Shown: positions 1 to 5,332, counted from the first letter of the stretch. The stretch: DNA of 5,332 nucleotides from an uncultured Synergistia bacterium (GCA_937888925.1 CALARM010000508.1:1-5332), one strand, 5' to 3'. The notes: generated by a model from the sequence alone, not told the origin. Translations and numbers: made by a program.

Positions 1-1
1 A

Positions 2-808
2 GAATTATTACATAGTTTTAAAGATAGGGGTTTTGTAACTGTCCTTACCGGAGCAGGCATATCTGCAGAAAGTAATATACCCACTTTTCGCGGCCCCGAA
101 GGCTACTGGAAAATAGGCAGCAAAAATTATCATCCACAGGAAATGGCTACATACAGAATGTTTTCTCTCTCTCCCTGTGAAGTATGGAAATGGTACCTTT
201 ACAGAAGATTTGTCTGTAATCGGGCAAAAGCAAACAAAGGGCATCTTGCAATAGTAAAATTGGAACAAAATCTTCAGGACAGATTTTCTCTTATTACACA
301 GAATGTAGACGGCCTTCATATAAGGGCAGGAAATTCAAGGGAGAGAACATGTGAAATCCACGGTAATATAAATCTTATGAGATGCTCACAGGAATGTACA
401 GATAAAACCTTTGCCATACCTGCCGAACTGGAGTTTGAACATAAAGACAGAGAATTATCTTTACAGGAAAAGTCACTCCTAATATGTCCCGAATGTTTAA
501 CTTTAGCAAGACCTCATATATTGTGGTTTGATGAATGTTACGATGAAATTTATTATAAATTCGAAACAAGTATTTCCATAACAGAAAGGACAGATCTGTT
601 AATAGTAATAGGAACTACGGGAAATACAACACTGCCTTCCAGAATTATTACATCTGTTATGAGAAAAAACAAACCGGTAATAGTTATAGATCCATTTGAA
701 AATGAGGTTACATCAATGATAAAACAATATGACAGGGGATATTATTTATCATGTAAAAGTGGCGAAATCGTTCCGGAAATCTGTGATACAGTGACAAGTG
801 ACCAGTGA
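2..808 (+). CDS. Sir2-family NAD-dependent protein deacylase, class III-like (5'-partial)
   Basis: The reading frame is open from the window edge, so only the extreme N-terminus is missing; 268 residues are present. Sirtuins remove acyl groups from lysines using NAD+, giving nicotinamide and O-acyl-ADP-ribose, in the cytoplasm. Visible motifs, numbered from the first complete codon: GAGISAESNIPTFRG (residues 17-31, NAD binding), TQNVDGLH (about 99-106), catalytic His at 120 in EIHG, a Zn-ribbon with Cys 128, 132, 162 and 165 (first pair spaced CxxxC rather than CxxC), RPHILWFDE, and a GTT version of the GTS motif. The segment VWKWYLYRRF contains Y65-x-x-R68, the pair that reads succinyl or malonyl groups in SIRT5 and E. 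coli CobB, so desuccinylase or demalonylase activity is inferred. The last residues (VTSDQ) and the TGA lie inside a heptamer repeat array. The GalT-like gene follows after 70 bp. Family sure; substrate preference inferred. Confidence 0.93.
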   Translation, partial: ELLHSFKDRGFVTVLTGAGISAESNIPTFRGPEGYWKIGSKNYHPQEMATYRMFSLSPCEVWKWYLYRRFVCNRAKANKGHLAIVKLEQNLQDRFSLITQNVDGLHIRAGNSRERTCEIHGNINLMRCSQECTDKTFAIPAELEFEHKDRELSLQEKSLLICPECLTLARPHILWFDECYDEIYYKFETSISITERTDLLIVIGTTGNTTLPSRIITSVMRKNKPVIVIDPFENEVTSMIKQYDRGYYLSCKSGEIVPEICDTVTSDQ

Positions 809-820
809 CCAGTGACCAGT
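791..820. repeat. Heptamer tandem repeat array 1 (GTGACCA)n
   Basis: Four consecutive 7-bp units: GTGACAA at 791, then GTGACCA at 798, 805 and 812, followed by GT. The array overlaps the end of the sirtuin gene and supplies its last codons and its TGA (806-808). Because 7 is not a multiple of 3, the units place TGA in all three + frames (792, 799, 806, 813). The unit is the reverse complement of the TGGTCAC unit in the arrays downstream of the GalT-like gene, so the two sites are in opposite orientation. Confidence 0.92.
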
Positions 821-878
821 AAGCTATGCTCTGTGCCAATTTACATGATAATCGATAACTGATTTAAGGAGTAATAAC

Positions 879-2018
879 ATGTCAGAGAGACTGGATGAAA
901 AAAAGTTATCCCATATAGACTTTGAAGATATAACAAAAATATCATATAAAGACATAGTAAATTCAATAAATAATGACAGAAAAAATATAGCAAAATTTAA
1001 ACCGAATAATATCTGTAAGATAGATCCGAGAACAAATCAAAGAATTGTTTATTCGGAAGTCAGGGCAAAACGTCCTCATGATAACACAGGGAAAAGAATG
1101 GAAAAACAACGGGTGTCATGTGTTGTATGTAACGGTGAAACAACAGGTATTGTAGATAAAACCCCTCTCTCGGAGGGGTTTACTTTTATAAATAAAAATC
1201 TCTTCCCCATAGTTTATCCAGAGTGCTATTCATCGGAAAAAACATATATGGAACCCGGGAAAAATAGTATATCCGTTCCTGGAGAATTTGCCGCAGGTAT
1301 GCACTTTGTCCAGTGGACAAGCAATTACCATGACAGAGATATGAGCAATATGGCTTCTGAAGATGTGGAGATAGTTCTTAAAAGGCTTGCAACATTTGAA
1401 GGAATTCTTCTTCATGCAGCAGATTCTCAAATGCCATCTACAGGAGAGTATGAACGGCATGAACACTTCGGTTATGCAGGTATAATCAAAAATTATGGAA
1501 CCCTTGTCGGAGGTTCTCTTGTCCATGATCATCAGCAGATTATTCATACTAATATTATGCCGGGGAAGATAAAAGACGATTTAATGTTCAAAGAGAGATT
1601 TAATATTAACTTTTCCGATTTCATGTTAAAAAATAATCCTGACCATCTTACACTCAAGGAAATGAAAACGATAAAAATTATTGTCCCTTATTTTATGAAA
1701 CGTCCTCTTGATACTATGATAATATTTAAAGATGTATCTAAAAACTATCTCCATGATTTAAGCGATATGGAAATAAAGGATCTTTCTCTGGCGATCGGAA
1801 CAAATCTCAGAGCAGTTCCGGAGTTAATGAAAAAAACAGGAAGAGAACCTGCTTATAATGTTATATTCCATAACGGCCCGTCAACAGGTCTTTATGTAGA
1901 AGTTCTTCCCTATACCCAGGAAACAGGAGGATATGAACACCTGGGTATTTATATATGTCAGGGTTCTCCTGAACTGACGATAAATATGTATAAAGAATAT
2001 TTCACTGGTAACTGGTAA
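879..2018 (+). CDS. Galactose-1-phosphate uridylyltransferase-like protein (HIT superfamily)
   Basis: This 379-residue protein belongs to the GalT branch of the HIT superfamily, whose members transfer a nucleotidyl group between sugar 1-phosphates through a covalent His-NMP intermediate. All the zinc ligands expected from E. coli GalT can be placed: C81 and C84 (CVVC), H151 (in SNYHDRD) and H216, followed by the nucleophile H218 and Q220 in GGSLVHDHQQI (HxHxQ). The second HIT-like half is seen at YNVIFHNGP (326-334) and GGYEHLGIYICQGSPE (350-364), which matches the usual GalT C-terminal segment. The N-terminal 60 residues are an extension relative to compact GalTs. The start is fixed by AAGGAG at 866-871, 7 nt upstream. 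The last four residues (TGNW) and the TAA come from heptamer repeats, so the natural C-terminus was probably different. No Leloir-pathway neighbours are seen, so the acceptor sugar is unknown; a related sugar-nucleotide phosphorylase is possible. Confidence 0.85.
   Translation: MSERLDEKKLSHIDFEDITKISYKDIVNSINNDRKNIAKFKPNNICKIDPRTNQRIVYSEVRAKRPHDNTGKRMEKQRVSCVVCNGETTGIVDKTPLSEGFTFINKNLFPIVYPECYSSEKTYMEPGKNSISVPGEFAAGMHFVQWTSNYHDRDMSNMASEDVEIVLKRLATFEGILLHAADSQMPSTGEYERHEHFGYAGIIKNYGTLVGGSLVHDHQQIIHTNIMPGKIKDDLMFKERFNINFSDFMLKNNPDHLTLKEMKTIKIIVPYFMKRPLDTMIIFKDVSKNYLHDLSDMEIKDLSLAIGTNLRAVPELMKKTGREPAYNVIFHNGPSTGLYVEVLPYTQETGGYEHLGIYICQGSPELTINMYKEYFTGNW
1159..1181 (+). other. Perfect hairpin inside the GalT-like coding sequence
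   Basis: Nine-bp arms AAACCCCTC (1159-1167) and GAGGGGTTT (1173-1181) flank a 5-nt loop, and TACTTTTATA follows. It resembles a weak intrinsic terminator but lies in frame, encoding KTPLSEGF (residues 94-101) between the CVVC zinc motif and the conserved TFINKNLFP segment. It could cause transcriptional pausing or be coincidental; no function is shown. Confidence 0.5.
1953..2004 (+). repeat. 52-bp direct repeat, copy 1 (end of GalT-like CDS)
   Basis: This stretch codes for the C-terminal ICQGSPELTINMYKEYF of the GalT-like protein. It recurs at 2055-2106, exactly 102 bp downstream, with 50 of 52 bases identical. The two differences are at 1980 (A, versus G at 2082; Ile to Val) and 1991 (T, versus C at 2093; synonymous). 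Confidence 0.93.
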
Positions 2019-2052
2019 CTGGTAACCGGTCACTGGTCACCGGTCACTGATA
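2004..2052. repeat. Heptamer tandem repeat array 2a (ACTGGTM variants)
   Basis: Seven 7-bp units in register: ACTGGTA three times (2004-2024), then ACCGGTC, ACTGGTC, ACCGGTC and ACTGATA. The three ACTGGTA units put TAA in all three + frames (2009, 2016, 2023); the one at 2016-2018 ends the GalT-like gene. The orientation is opposite to the array at 791-820. Confidence 0.9.
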
Positions 2053-2054
2053 AA

Positions 2055-2106
2055 ATATGTCAGGGTTCTCCTGAACTGACGGTAAATATGTACAAAGAAT
2101 ATTTCA
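2055..2106 (+). pseudogene. 52-bp direct repeat, copy 2: duplicated 3' end of the GalT-like gene
   Basis: This is a second copy of the gene tail at 1953-2004, displaced by 102 bp. It keeps the same reading frame as the gene (102 = 3 x 34) but lies behind the TAA at 2016-2018. Both differences from copy 1 fall in a coding-compatible pattern (one Ile to Val, one silent). It has no start signal of its own and is read as a gene-end fragment left by tandem duplication, not as a separate gene. Confidence 0.85.
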
Positions 2107-2168
2107 GTGCTCACTGGTCACTGGTCACTGGTCACTGGTCACTGATCACTGGTCACTGGTCACTGCTA
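2106..2168. repeat. Heptamer tandem repeat array 2b (ACTGGTC)n
   Basis: Nine 7-bp units in register: a degenerate first unit AGTGCTC (2106), four ACTGGTC (2113-2140), ACTGATC (2141), two ACTGGTC (2148-2161) and a degenerate last unit ACTGCTA (2162-2168). It ends two bases before the AAGGAG of the next gene. In this orientation the pure unit contains no stop codon in any frame. Confidence 0.93.
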
Positions 2169-2182
2169 AAAAGGAGTTATTT

Positions 2183-2716
2183 ATGAGCATTTTAACAACC
2201 ACAGAAATTATTGAAGAAATAGAAAAAGGAAGGATAAAAATAGAACCTTTTTCTAAAGAAATGGTAGGACCTGCCTCGGTAGACCTTACTCTGAGCAATG
2301 CTTTCAGGCTATTTGTAAGACTCCCCATGCATATAAGAGCGATTGATGATATTGACTACAAATGTGCCACAAAAGGTATATGGATCCCCGACGGAGGTTG
2401 TATTACCATACACCCTGGAGACACACTCCTCGGTATGACAAAGGAAAAAATCACTCTTCCCGAAGATATATGCGGATGGCTTGAAGGAAGGAGTAAATTT
2501 GCAAGAGTAGGTCTTTTAGTCCATATTTCAGCCAGTTTTATGCAATCAGGTATATCAAATCATCAGGTACTTGAAATGAGTAATTTCGGTCCCATACCTA
2601 TTGATATGTATCCCGGAACAAGTGTATGTCAGTTTATATTTCAGAAAACAAGAGGGAAAGCAGTATATACAGGCCAGTTCAGACTTCAAACACCGGAAGA
2701 TTTTTGCAAAGACTAG
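2183..2716 (+). CDS. dcd: dCTP deaminase family protein (Dcd/DUT trimeric fold)
   Basis: The 177-residue protein fits the dCTP deaminase family, which converts dCTP to dUTP for thymidylate synthesis (bifunctional members also hydrolyse dUTP). Residues matching the E. coli Dcd active site occur with identical spacing: S104 and R108 in EGRSKFARVG, A117 in HISAS, and the catalytic E131 in QVLEMSN (E. coli S111, R115, A124, E138). N-terminal PASVDLTLSN (30-39) matches the family's S-x-D-L-x-L strand. The usual IDPG before the catalytic Glu is instead MQSG (120-123), so the Asp often conserved there is Gln. At 177 residues it is somewhat shorter than E. coli Dcd (193). The start is fixed by AAGGAG at 2171-2176, 6 nt upstream. 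It follows the repeat arrays by 14 bp. Deamination is the likely role; a dUTPase-like or altered specificity cannot be excluded. Confidence 0.85.
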   Translation: MSILTTTEIIEEIEKGRIKIEPFSKEMVGPASVDLTLSNAFRLFVRLPMHIRAIDDIDYKCATKGIWIPDGGCITIHPGDTLLGMTKEKITLPEDICGWLEGRSKFARVGLLVHISASFMQSGISNHQVLEMSNFGPIPIDMYPGTSVCQFIFQKTRGKAVYTGQFRLQTPEDFCKD

Positions 2717-2834
2717 GTAAAAAAGCTCCACATGTTTACAAAAAGTTAACAAAAAACCTGTTTTTTCAGTGGTATTTTTACCATTCACCGGTTATACTGT
2801 AAATGGAGCTATTAAATCTTTAGGAGTGATGACT
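2717..2834 (+). other. Intergenic region with nested inverted repeats
   Basis: An AT-rich 118-bp gap. AGCTCCA (2724-2730) plus TTTAC (2735-2739) can pair with GTAAA plus TGGAGCT (2799-2810), giving 12 paired bases with a 4-nt bulge around a 59-nt interior. The interior holds AAAAAACCTGTTTTTT and a small hairpin TGGTA-TTTT-TACCA (2770-2783). This may be a weak terminator for dcd or a folded leader for the next gene; a clear promoter was not found. Confidence 0.4.
2822..2826 (+). promoter_or_regulatory. Ribosome binding site deciding the GTG start of the EEP gene
   Basis: AGGAG at 2822-2826 lies 8 nt before GTG 2835 but only 2 nt before ATG 2829, too close for initiation there. An upstream in-frame GTG at 2769 has no Shine-Dalgarno sequence. 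This favours GTG 2835. Confidence 0.65.
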
Positions 2835-4031
2835 GTGGATAAAATACATTCTTTAAAAGTAAGACTTTCCGATATACAAAAACAGAGATTGAGCCATGCG
2901 TGGACATCTGATAACGTGGTAGTCAAAGAAGAAGCAGGAGATGCTTTTTATAAAAATGAAGCAGGAAGAGAAGAATTCCTCGACCGTGAATTTACAAAAT
3001 ACGAAGCAGCAATGAAAGAAATTCATGCAAAGGTTCAGGCTGAAGGTATAAGACCTCTTGTGTACGACTCAAACGGCCAGGTTATTGAGAGAGGAACAGT
3101 CACTGAGTTCACACAGGAAAGTGTTTCTGTGATGAAAGGTGCCGCAGGCAGCGCTAAAGGGATGAAAGCTCTTGAAAAGCTTGGAGAAGATATTGCTCCT
3201 GTAGAAACAGGTGACATAAAAGAAGCTATGAAGCTTAAACAGCAGATAATCGATGCAAAAGGTAAAACTGCCACAATAGGTACTTTCAATATAGAATGGC
3301 TCGGAACAAAGAAAAGAAAAGAAGAAGATTATAAGAAAATAGCACAGGTCATCAAGGATACAGACGCCCAGATTCTTGGTCTGGAAGAAATAAGCAATGA
3401 AAAAGGTCTGAAAAGTGTTATGAAATATTTGCCTGATTACGGTTATATACTCGGTAAATCAGGCGGTCAGAGAGTGGGAGTTCTCTTTGATAAAAAAAGA
3501 GTCCAGTACGACGTAAACTCCATAGATCAGATAGATGAAGCACAGGTAGGATCAAGACTTCGTGCCCCTTTACTGGTAGACATGAAAATCGACGGCGGTT
3601 TTGATTTCACCTTTGTTGTGGCGCATCTGAAGGCTATGTTTGACGAGAATGCAATAGCAACCAGAACGGAACAGGCAGAAAAACTGAGTGAATGGATAGG
3701 AAAACATCTTGATGGAAATCAGGATAAAGACTTAATCCTTGTAGGAGACTTAAATGATTTTGTAGGAAGTGACGCACTGGCACCGCTTCAGAAAGGCGGC
3801 AAGGTTCACTTCCTTACGGAAGGACTTCCTAAAAGTTTCTATTCCAATATTCCTTACAAGGGTCTAATAGATCACTGTATTGTAACAAATGTACAGAGCG
3901 GTACTATGGAAGAAGTGGTTCCGGGAAGTATCCATACGGTAAATGAAAAAAATTATCCCGGTTATCTTGAAAGTGTATCGGATCATAAACCTGTAGTATT
4001 TGTAGTCAGAAGTGACCAGGATAAAGATTAA
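2835..4031 (+). CDS. Endonuclease/exonuclease/phosphatase (EEP) family protein with unassigned N-terminal region
   Basis: With the GTG start chosen from the Shine-Dalgarno spacing, the product has 398 residues. The EEP fold (DNase I, Exo III, sphingomyelinase and inositol phosphatase relatives) hydrolyses phosphodiesters or phosphomonoesters with Mg2+. Its motifs occur in order: TFNIEWL (N152), GLEEIS (metal-binding Glu at 184/185), GQRVGVLFD (R213), VVAHLKA (H264), GDLNDF (D305, N307), LIDHCIV (D346) and SDHKPVV (D383, H384). All expected catalytic positions are present, so it should be active. Residues 1-145 match no family I recognise: they are mostly helical in character, charged, and include DREFTKYEAAMKEIHAKVQAEG. 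There is no signal peptide or membrane segment, so it is probably cytoplasmic. The next feature is a strong terminator 15 bp after the stop. Substrate (DNA, RNA, lipid or other) is unknown. Alternative starts are ATG 2829 and GTG 2769. Confidence 0.85.
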   Translation: MDKIHSLKVRLSDIQKQRLSHAWTSDNVVVKEEAGDAFYKNEAGREEFLDREFTKYEAAMKEIHAKVQAEGIRPLVYDSNGQVIERGTVTEFTQESVSVMKGAAGSAKGMKALEKLGEDIAPVETGDIKEAMKLKQQIIDAKGKTATIGTFNIEWLGTKKRKEEDYKKIAQVIKDTDAQILGLEEISNEKGLKSVMKYLPDYGYILGKSGGQRVGVLFDKKRVQYDVNSIDQIDEAQVGSRLRAPLLVDMKIDGGFDFTFVVAHLKAMFDENAIATRTEQAEKLSEWIGKHLDGNQDKDLILVGDLNDFVGSDALAPLQKGGKVHFLTEGLPKSFYSNIPYKGLIDHCIVTNVQSGTMEEVVPGSIHTVNEKNYPGYLESVSDHKPVVFVVRSDQDKD

Positions 4032-4046
4032 AAAATTCGCAGATCG

Positions 4047-4076
4047 AAAAGGGCGAACCGGCCGGTTCGCCCTTTT
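4047..4076 (+). terminator. Palindromic Rho-independent terminator between convergent genes
   Basis: A perfect 30-bp palindrome: 13-bp arms starting AAAAGGGCGAACC around a GGCC loop, followed on the + strand by a T-rich tail (TTTTTATATT). It begins 15 bp after the EEP stop and ends 4 bp before the stop of the - strand gene. The T run exists on both strands (five T on +, four on -), so it can serve both converging units. Confidence 0.93.
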
Positions 4077-4080
4077 TATA

Positions 4081-4611
4081 TTATTTCTTCTTATATGGCA
4101 TCAGTTTCTCTTTCAATTCCCTTATAGTACCGAAAAGAATTCCTTTAAGTTTTCCTCGTCCTTCTTCACCTTTTAAAATCAGATCTTTTATTTCTATAAT
4201 CTTTGTAGTGGTAGCAAGGACGGAATTGAGTTGATGATCAAGCTTTATTCCTCCTAAAATAGGAATTTTAAACATATTCTGTAGATCTGTTTTATACATA
4301 TGAAGCAGATCGTCGGGGTCTGCAAGATAATTTTTTATTTCACATATAATCTTGAGGGTTGCTTTATCACCGAATATTGCTCCTGAAACAAAATCCCCTC
4401 CAGTTTTTCTGTCCAGTGTTATAGTAATCGAATGAAGGACAGGATCGTCGGCGGCTTTAAACCTTATTCTCTGAAAATCTCCTTCCGCCCAGAAGCCTAT
4501 TGTAGGATAGCCGCTATCTACCATAACTGTGACTATTTCTCCTACAAGCATTTCATCTCTGCTTTCTTTCATTTCCTGTTTATGACTGAAACTCTGTAAA
4601 AAAGATAACAT
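4081..4611 (-). CDS. Uncharacterised protein, paralogous to the upstream zinc-ribbon protein
   Basis: The 176-residue product matches no family I can name. There is no signal peptide, transmembrane segment or zinc motif. Residues 19-52 (DEMLVGEIVTVMVDSGY through RIRFK) align without gaps to residues 71-104 of the upstream gene's product with 12 of 34 identical, including DE, the LxG pair, SGY, a Gly and RF at the same spacing, so the two probably arose by duplication. The predicted pattern is beta-rich in the first half with helices towards a Lys-rich C-terminus (MPYKKK); a type III chaperone-like/YbjN-type fold is conceivable but not shown. The start ATG at 4611 has AGGAG (4623-4619) 7 nt upstream, inside the 15-bp gap from the preceding gene, so the two are surely co-transcribed. 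The stop lies 4 bp from the shared terminator. Confidence 0.8.
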   Translation of the reverse strand: MLSFLQSFSHKQEMKESRDEMLVGEIVTVMVDSGYPTIGFWAEGDFQRIRFKAADDPVLHSITITLDRKTGGDFVSGAIFGDKATLKIICEIKNYLADPDDLLHMYKTDLQNMFKIPILGGIKLDHQLNSVLATTTKIIEIKDLILKGEEGRGKLKGILFGTIRELKEKLMPYKKK

Positions 4612-4626
4612 ATTATAACTCCTTTC

Positions 4627-5316
4627 CTACATACTTAACCGACCTTTTAGATATTTCCTGAGTGAATGAACTGTAGAGTTGATATGAAGTTGTAAAAGAT
4701 CGACATCTGCTCTGTATGTTTGATCTTTATCCAGATAGTTATCAAGGTTAAATATAAGAGGAATCTGAGCATAAATATAACCGCCTGTAAGATCTGCGTC
4801 ACAGGTAATAATACCCGGTTCATCGGTAATAAGAAAAGTACTTTTAACTTCTGCCTTGAAGGCCTGCCAGATTTTTCCGAGGTCCCTTACTTTTTCTCCG
4901 TAACCTATGGTAACATTTGCCACATGGCCCAGTACTTTAGCCCTGGTAAGATCTTCCGAAAGATTTGTCAGTCTGAAAATAAGGCGCGTTCCGTCAGAAA
5001 GATTCTCAAATCTCAAATAATGGTTCACCCCGTCGGAAGTAATATCAATCAAAGAATAACCGCTTTTTACATTTGAAGCTATAACCAGTCCTATAAGCAC
5101 CTCGTCAAGACGTTTATTTATGAGTATTTCATCATACCTTTTCCAGCTGTAGGCAACAAGATCAGTAAAAATTTTCTCCAGTTCTTCCGGATCTTTTACA
5201 AACCTGCATGAACTGATAGGAGCAGTTTCTTTAGGTACATCTGCCAGGGATTTACCACATCTACCACAAAAAGTCATATCAGGTTTTACCTGAGTATTAC
5301 AGTTAGGACAATTCAT
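4627..5316 (-). CDS. Zinc-ribbon domain protein of unknown function
   Basis: The 229-residue product begins with a short zinc ribbon, CPNC (C3, C6) and CGRC (C17, C20), of the kind found at the N-terminus of many bacterial regulatory or scaffold proteins. A linker (about 24-40) leads into a helix rich in Glu and Leu (42-66), then a domain starting at DEVLIGLVIASNVKSGY (71-87) that aligns with the product of the gene just downstream. The C-terminus (about 205-229) is a predicted amphipathic helix. No transmembrane segment is seen. The start is ATG 5316-5314, with AGGAGG (5328-5323) 6 nt upstream; the in-frame TTG at 5322 abuts the Shine-Dalgarno sequence and cannot be the start. It is the first gene visible in a - strand pair with a 15-bp gap; any promoter lies beyond the window. 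Function unknown; it may act with its paralogue. Confidence 0.85.
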   Translation of the reverse strand: MNCPNCNTQVKPDMTFCGRCGKSLADVPKETAPISSCRFVKDPEELEKIFTDLVAYSWKRYDEILINKRLDEVLIGLVIASNVKSGYSLIDITSDGVNHYLRFENLSDGTRLIFRLTNLSEDLTRAKVLGHVANVTIGYGEKVRDLGKIWQAFKAEVKSTFLITDEPGIITCDADLTGGYIYAQIPLIFNLDNYLDKDQTYRADVDLLQLHINSTVHSLRKYLKGRLSM

Positions 5317-5322
5317 AAACAA

Positions 5323-5328
5323 CCTCCT
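5323..5328 (-). promoter_or_regulatory. Ribosome binding site deciding the start of the zinc-ribbon gene
   Basis: A full AGGAGG reads on the - strand 6 nt before ATG 5316. It excludes the longer TTG start at 5322, which is directly adjacent to it. Confidence 0.85.
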
Positions 5329-5332
5329 TATA

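Noticed and set aside
847..852. GATAAT as a possible -10 box before the GalT-like gene
   Set aside because: No -35-like hexamer at proper spacing; the gene may be co-transcribed with the sirtuin.
2004..2168. Heptamer arrays as a CRISPR array or origin iterons
   Set aside because: Units are 7 bp with no spacers, they lie at gene ends, and no replication or cas gene is nearby.
2793..2798. TATACT as a possible -10 box for the EEP gene
   Set aside because: No acceptable -35 hexamer lies 16-18 bp upstream.
2769..2834. Upstream GTG start giving a longer EEP protein with a hydrophobic beginning
   Set aside because: No Shine-Dalgarno sequence precedes it, the extra residues overlap the inverted repeats, and AGGAG at 2822-2826 is correctly spaced only for GTG 2835.
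4012..4019. GTGACCAG at the 3' end of the EEP gene, encoding SDQ as at the sirtuin's C-terminus
   Set aside because: Only one unit is present with no flanking partial units, so an origin from the heptamer family cannot be separated from chance.
4720..5076. Open + strand frame of 118 codons
   Set aside because: It lies entirely opposite the zinc-ribbon gene, lacks a ribosome binding site and shows no recognisable domain; an antisense shadow.

Overview
This is a bacterial window of low to moderate G+C with strong Shine-Dalgarno sequences (AAGGAG or AGGAGG) in front of most genes. Nothing in it fixes the phylum; the gene set (a class III-type sirtuin, a GalT-like nucleotidyltransferase, a divergent dCTP deaminase, an EEP-fold hydrolase and two family-orphan proteins) is chromosomal in character. 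I see no transposase, phage module, CRISPR array, tRNA or rRNA.

Layout. Four genes run on the + strand and two on the - strand, converging on a strong palindromic terminator at 4047-4076. The + strand holds: a sirtuin lacking its first residues at the left edge (2-808); a HIT-superfamily, GalT-like protein with a complete zinc and HxHxQ active site (879-2018); a dCTP deaminase-family protein with all core catalytic residues but an altered IDPG motif (2183-2716); and, after a 118-bp gap with several inverted repeats, an endonuclease/exonuclease/phosphatase-fold protein with an unassigned N-terminal region of about 145 residues (2835-4031). The - strand holds a two-gene unit: a zinc-ribbon protein (4627-5316), then 15 bp further a smaller protein (4081-4611) that shares an ungapped conserved block with it, so the two look like paralogues.

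The most unusual feature is non-coding in origin: heptanucleotide tandem repeats (GTGACCA, or TGGTCAC on the other strand) lie at the 3' ends of the sirtuin and GalT-like genes, in opposite orientations. They supply the last codons and stop codons of both proteins. The second array is split by an almost exact second copy of the last 52 bp of the GalT-like coding sequence, displaced by 102 bp, so the gene's 3' end has been tandemly duplicated together with repeats. The second copy is still in frame behind a single TAA.

Functional links: the sirtuin, GalT-like and Dcd genes are co-directional with no terminator recognised between them, and all handle nucleotides or nucleotide cofactors (NAD+, probably UDP-sugar or another NDP-sugar, dCTP). 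Whether they form a pathway cannot be decided from this window. No noncoding stretch exceeds 165 bp.
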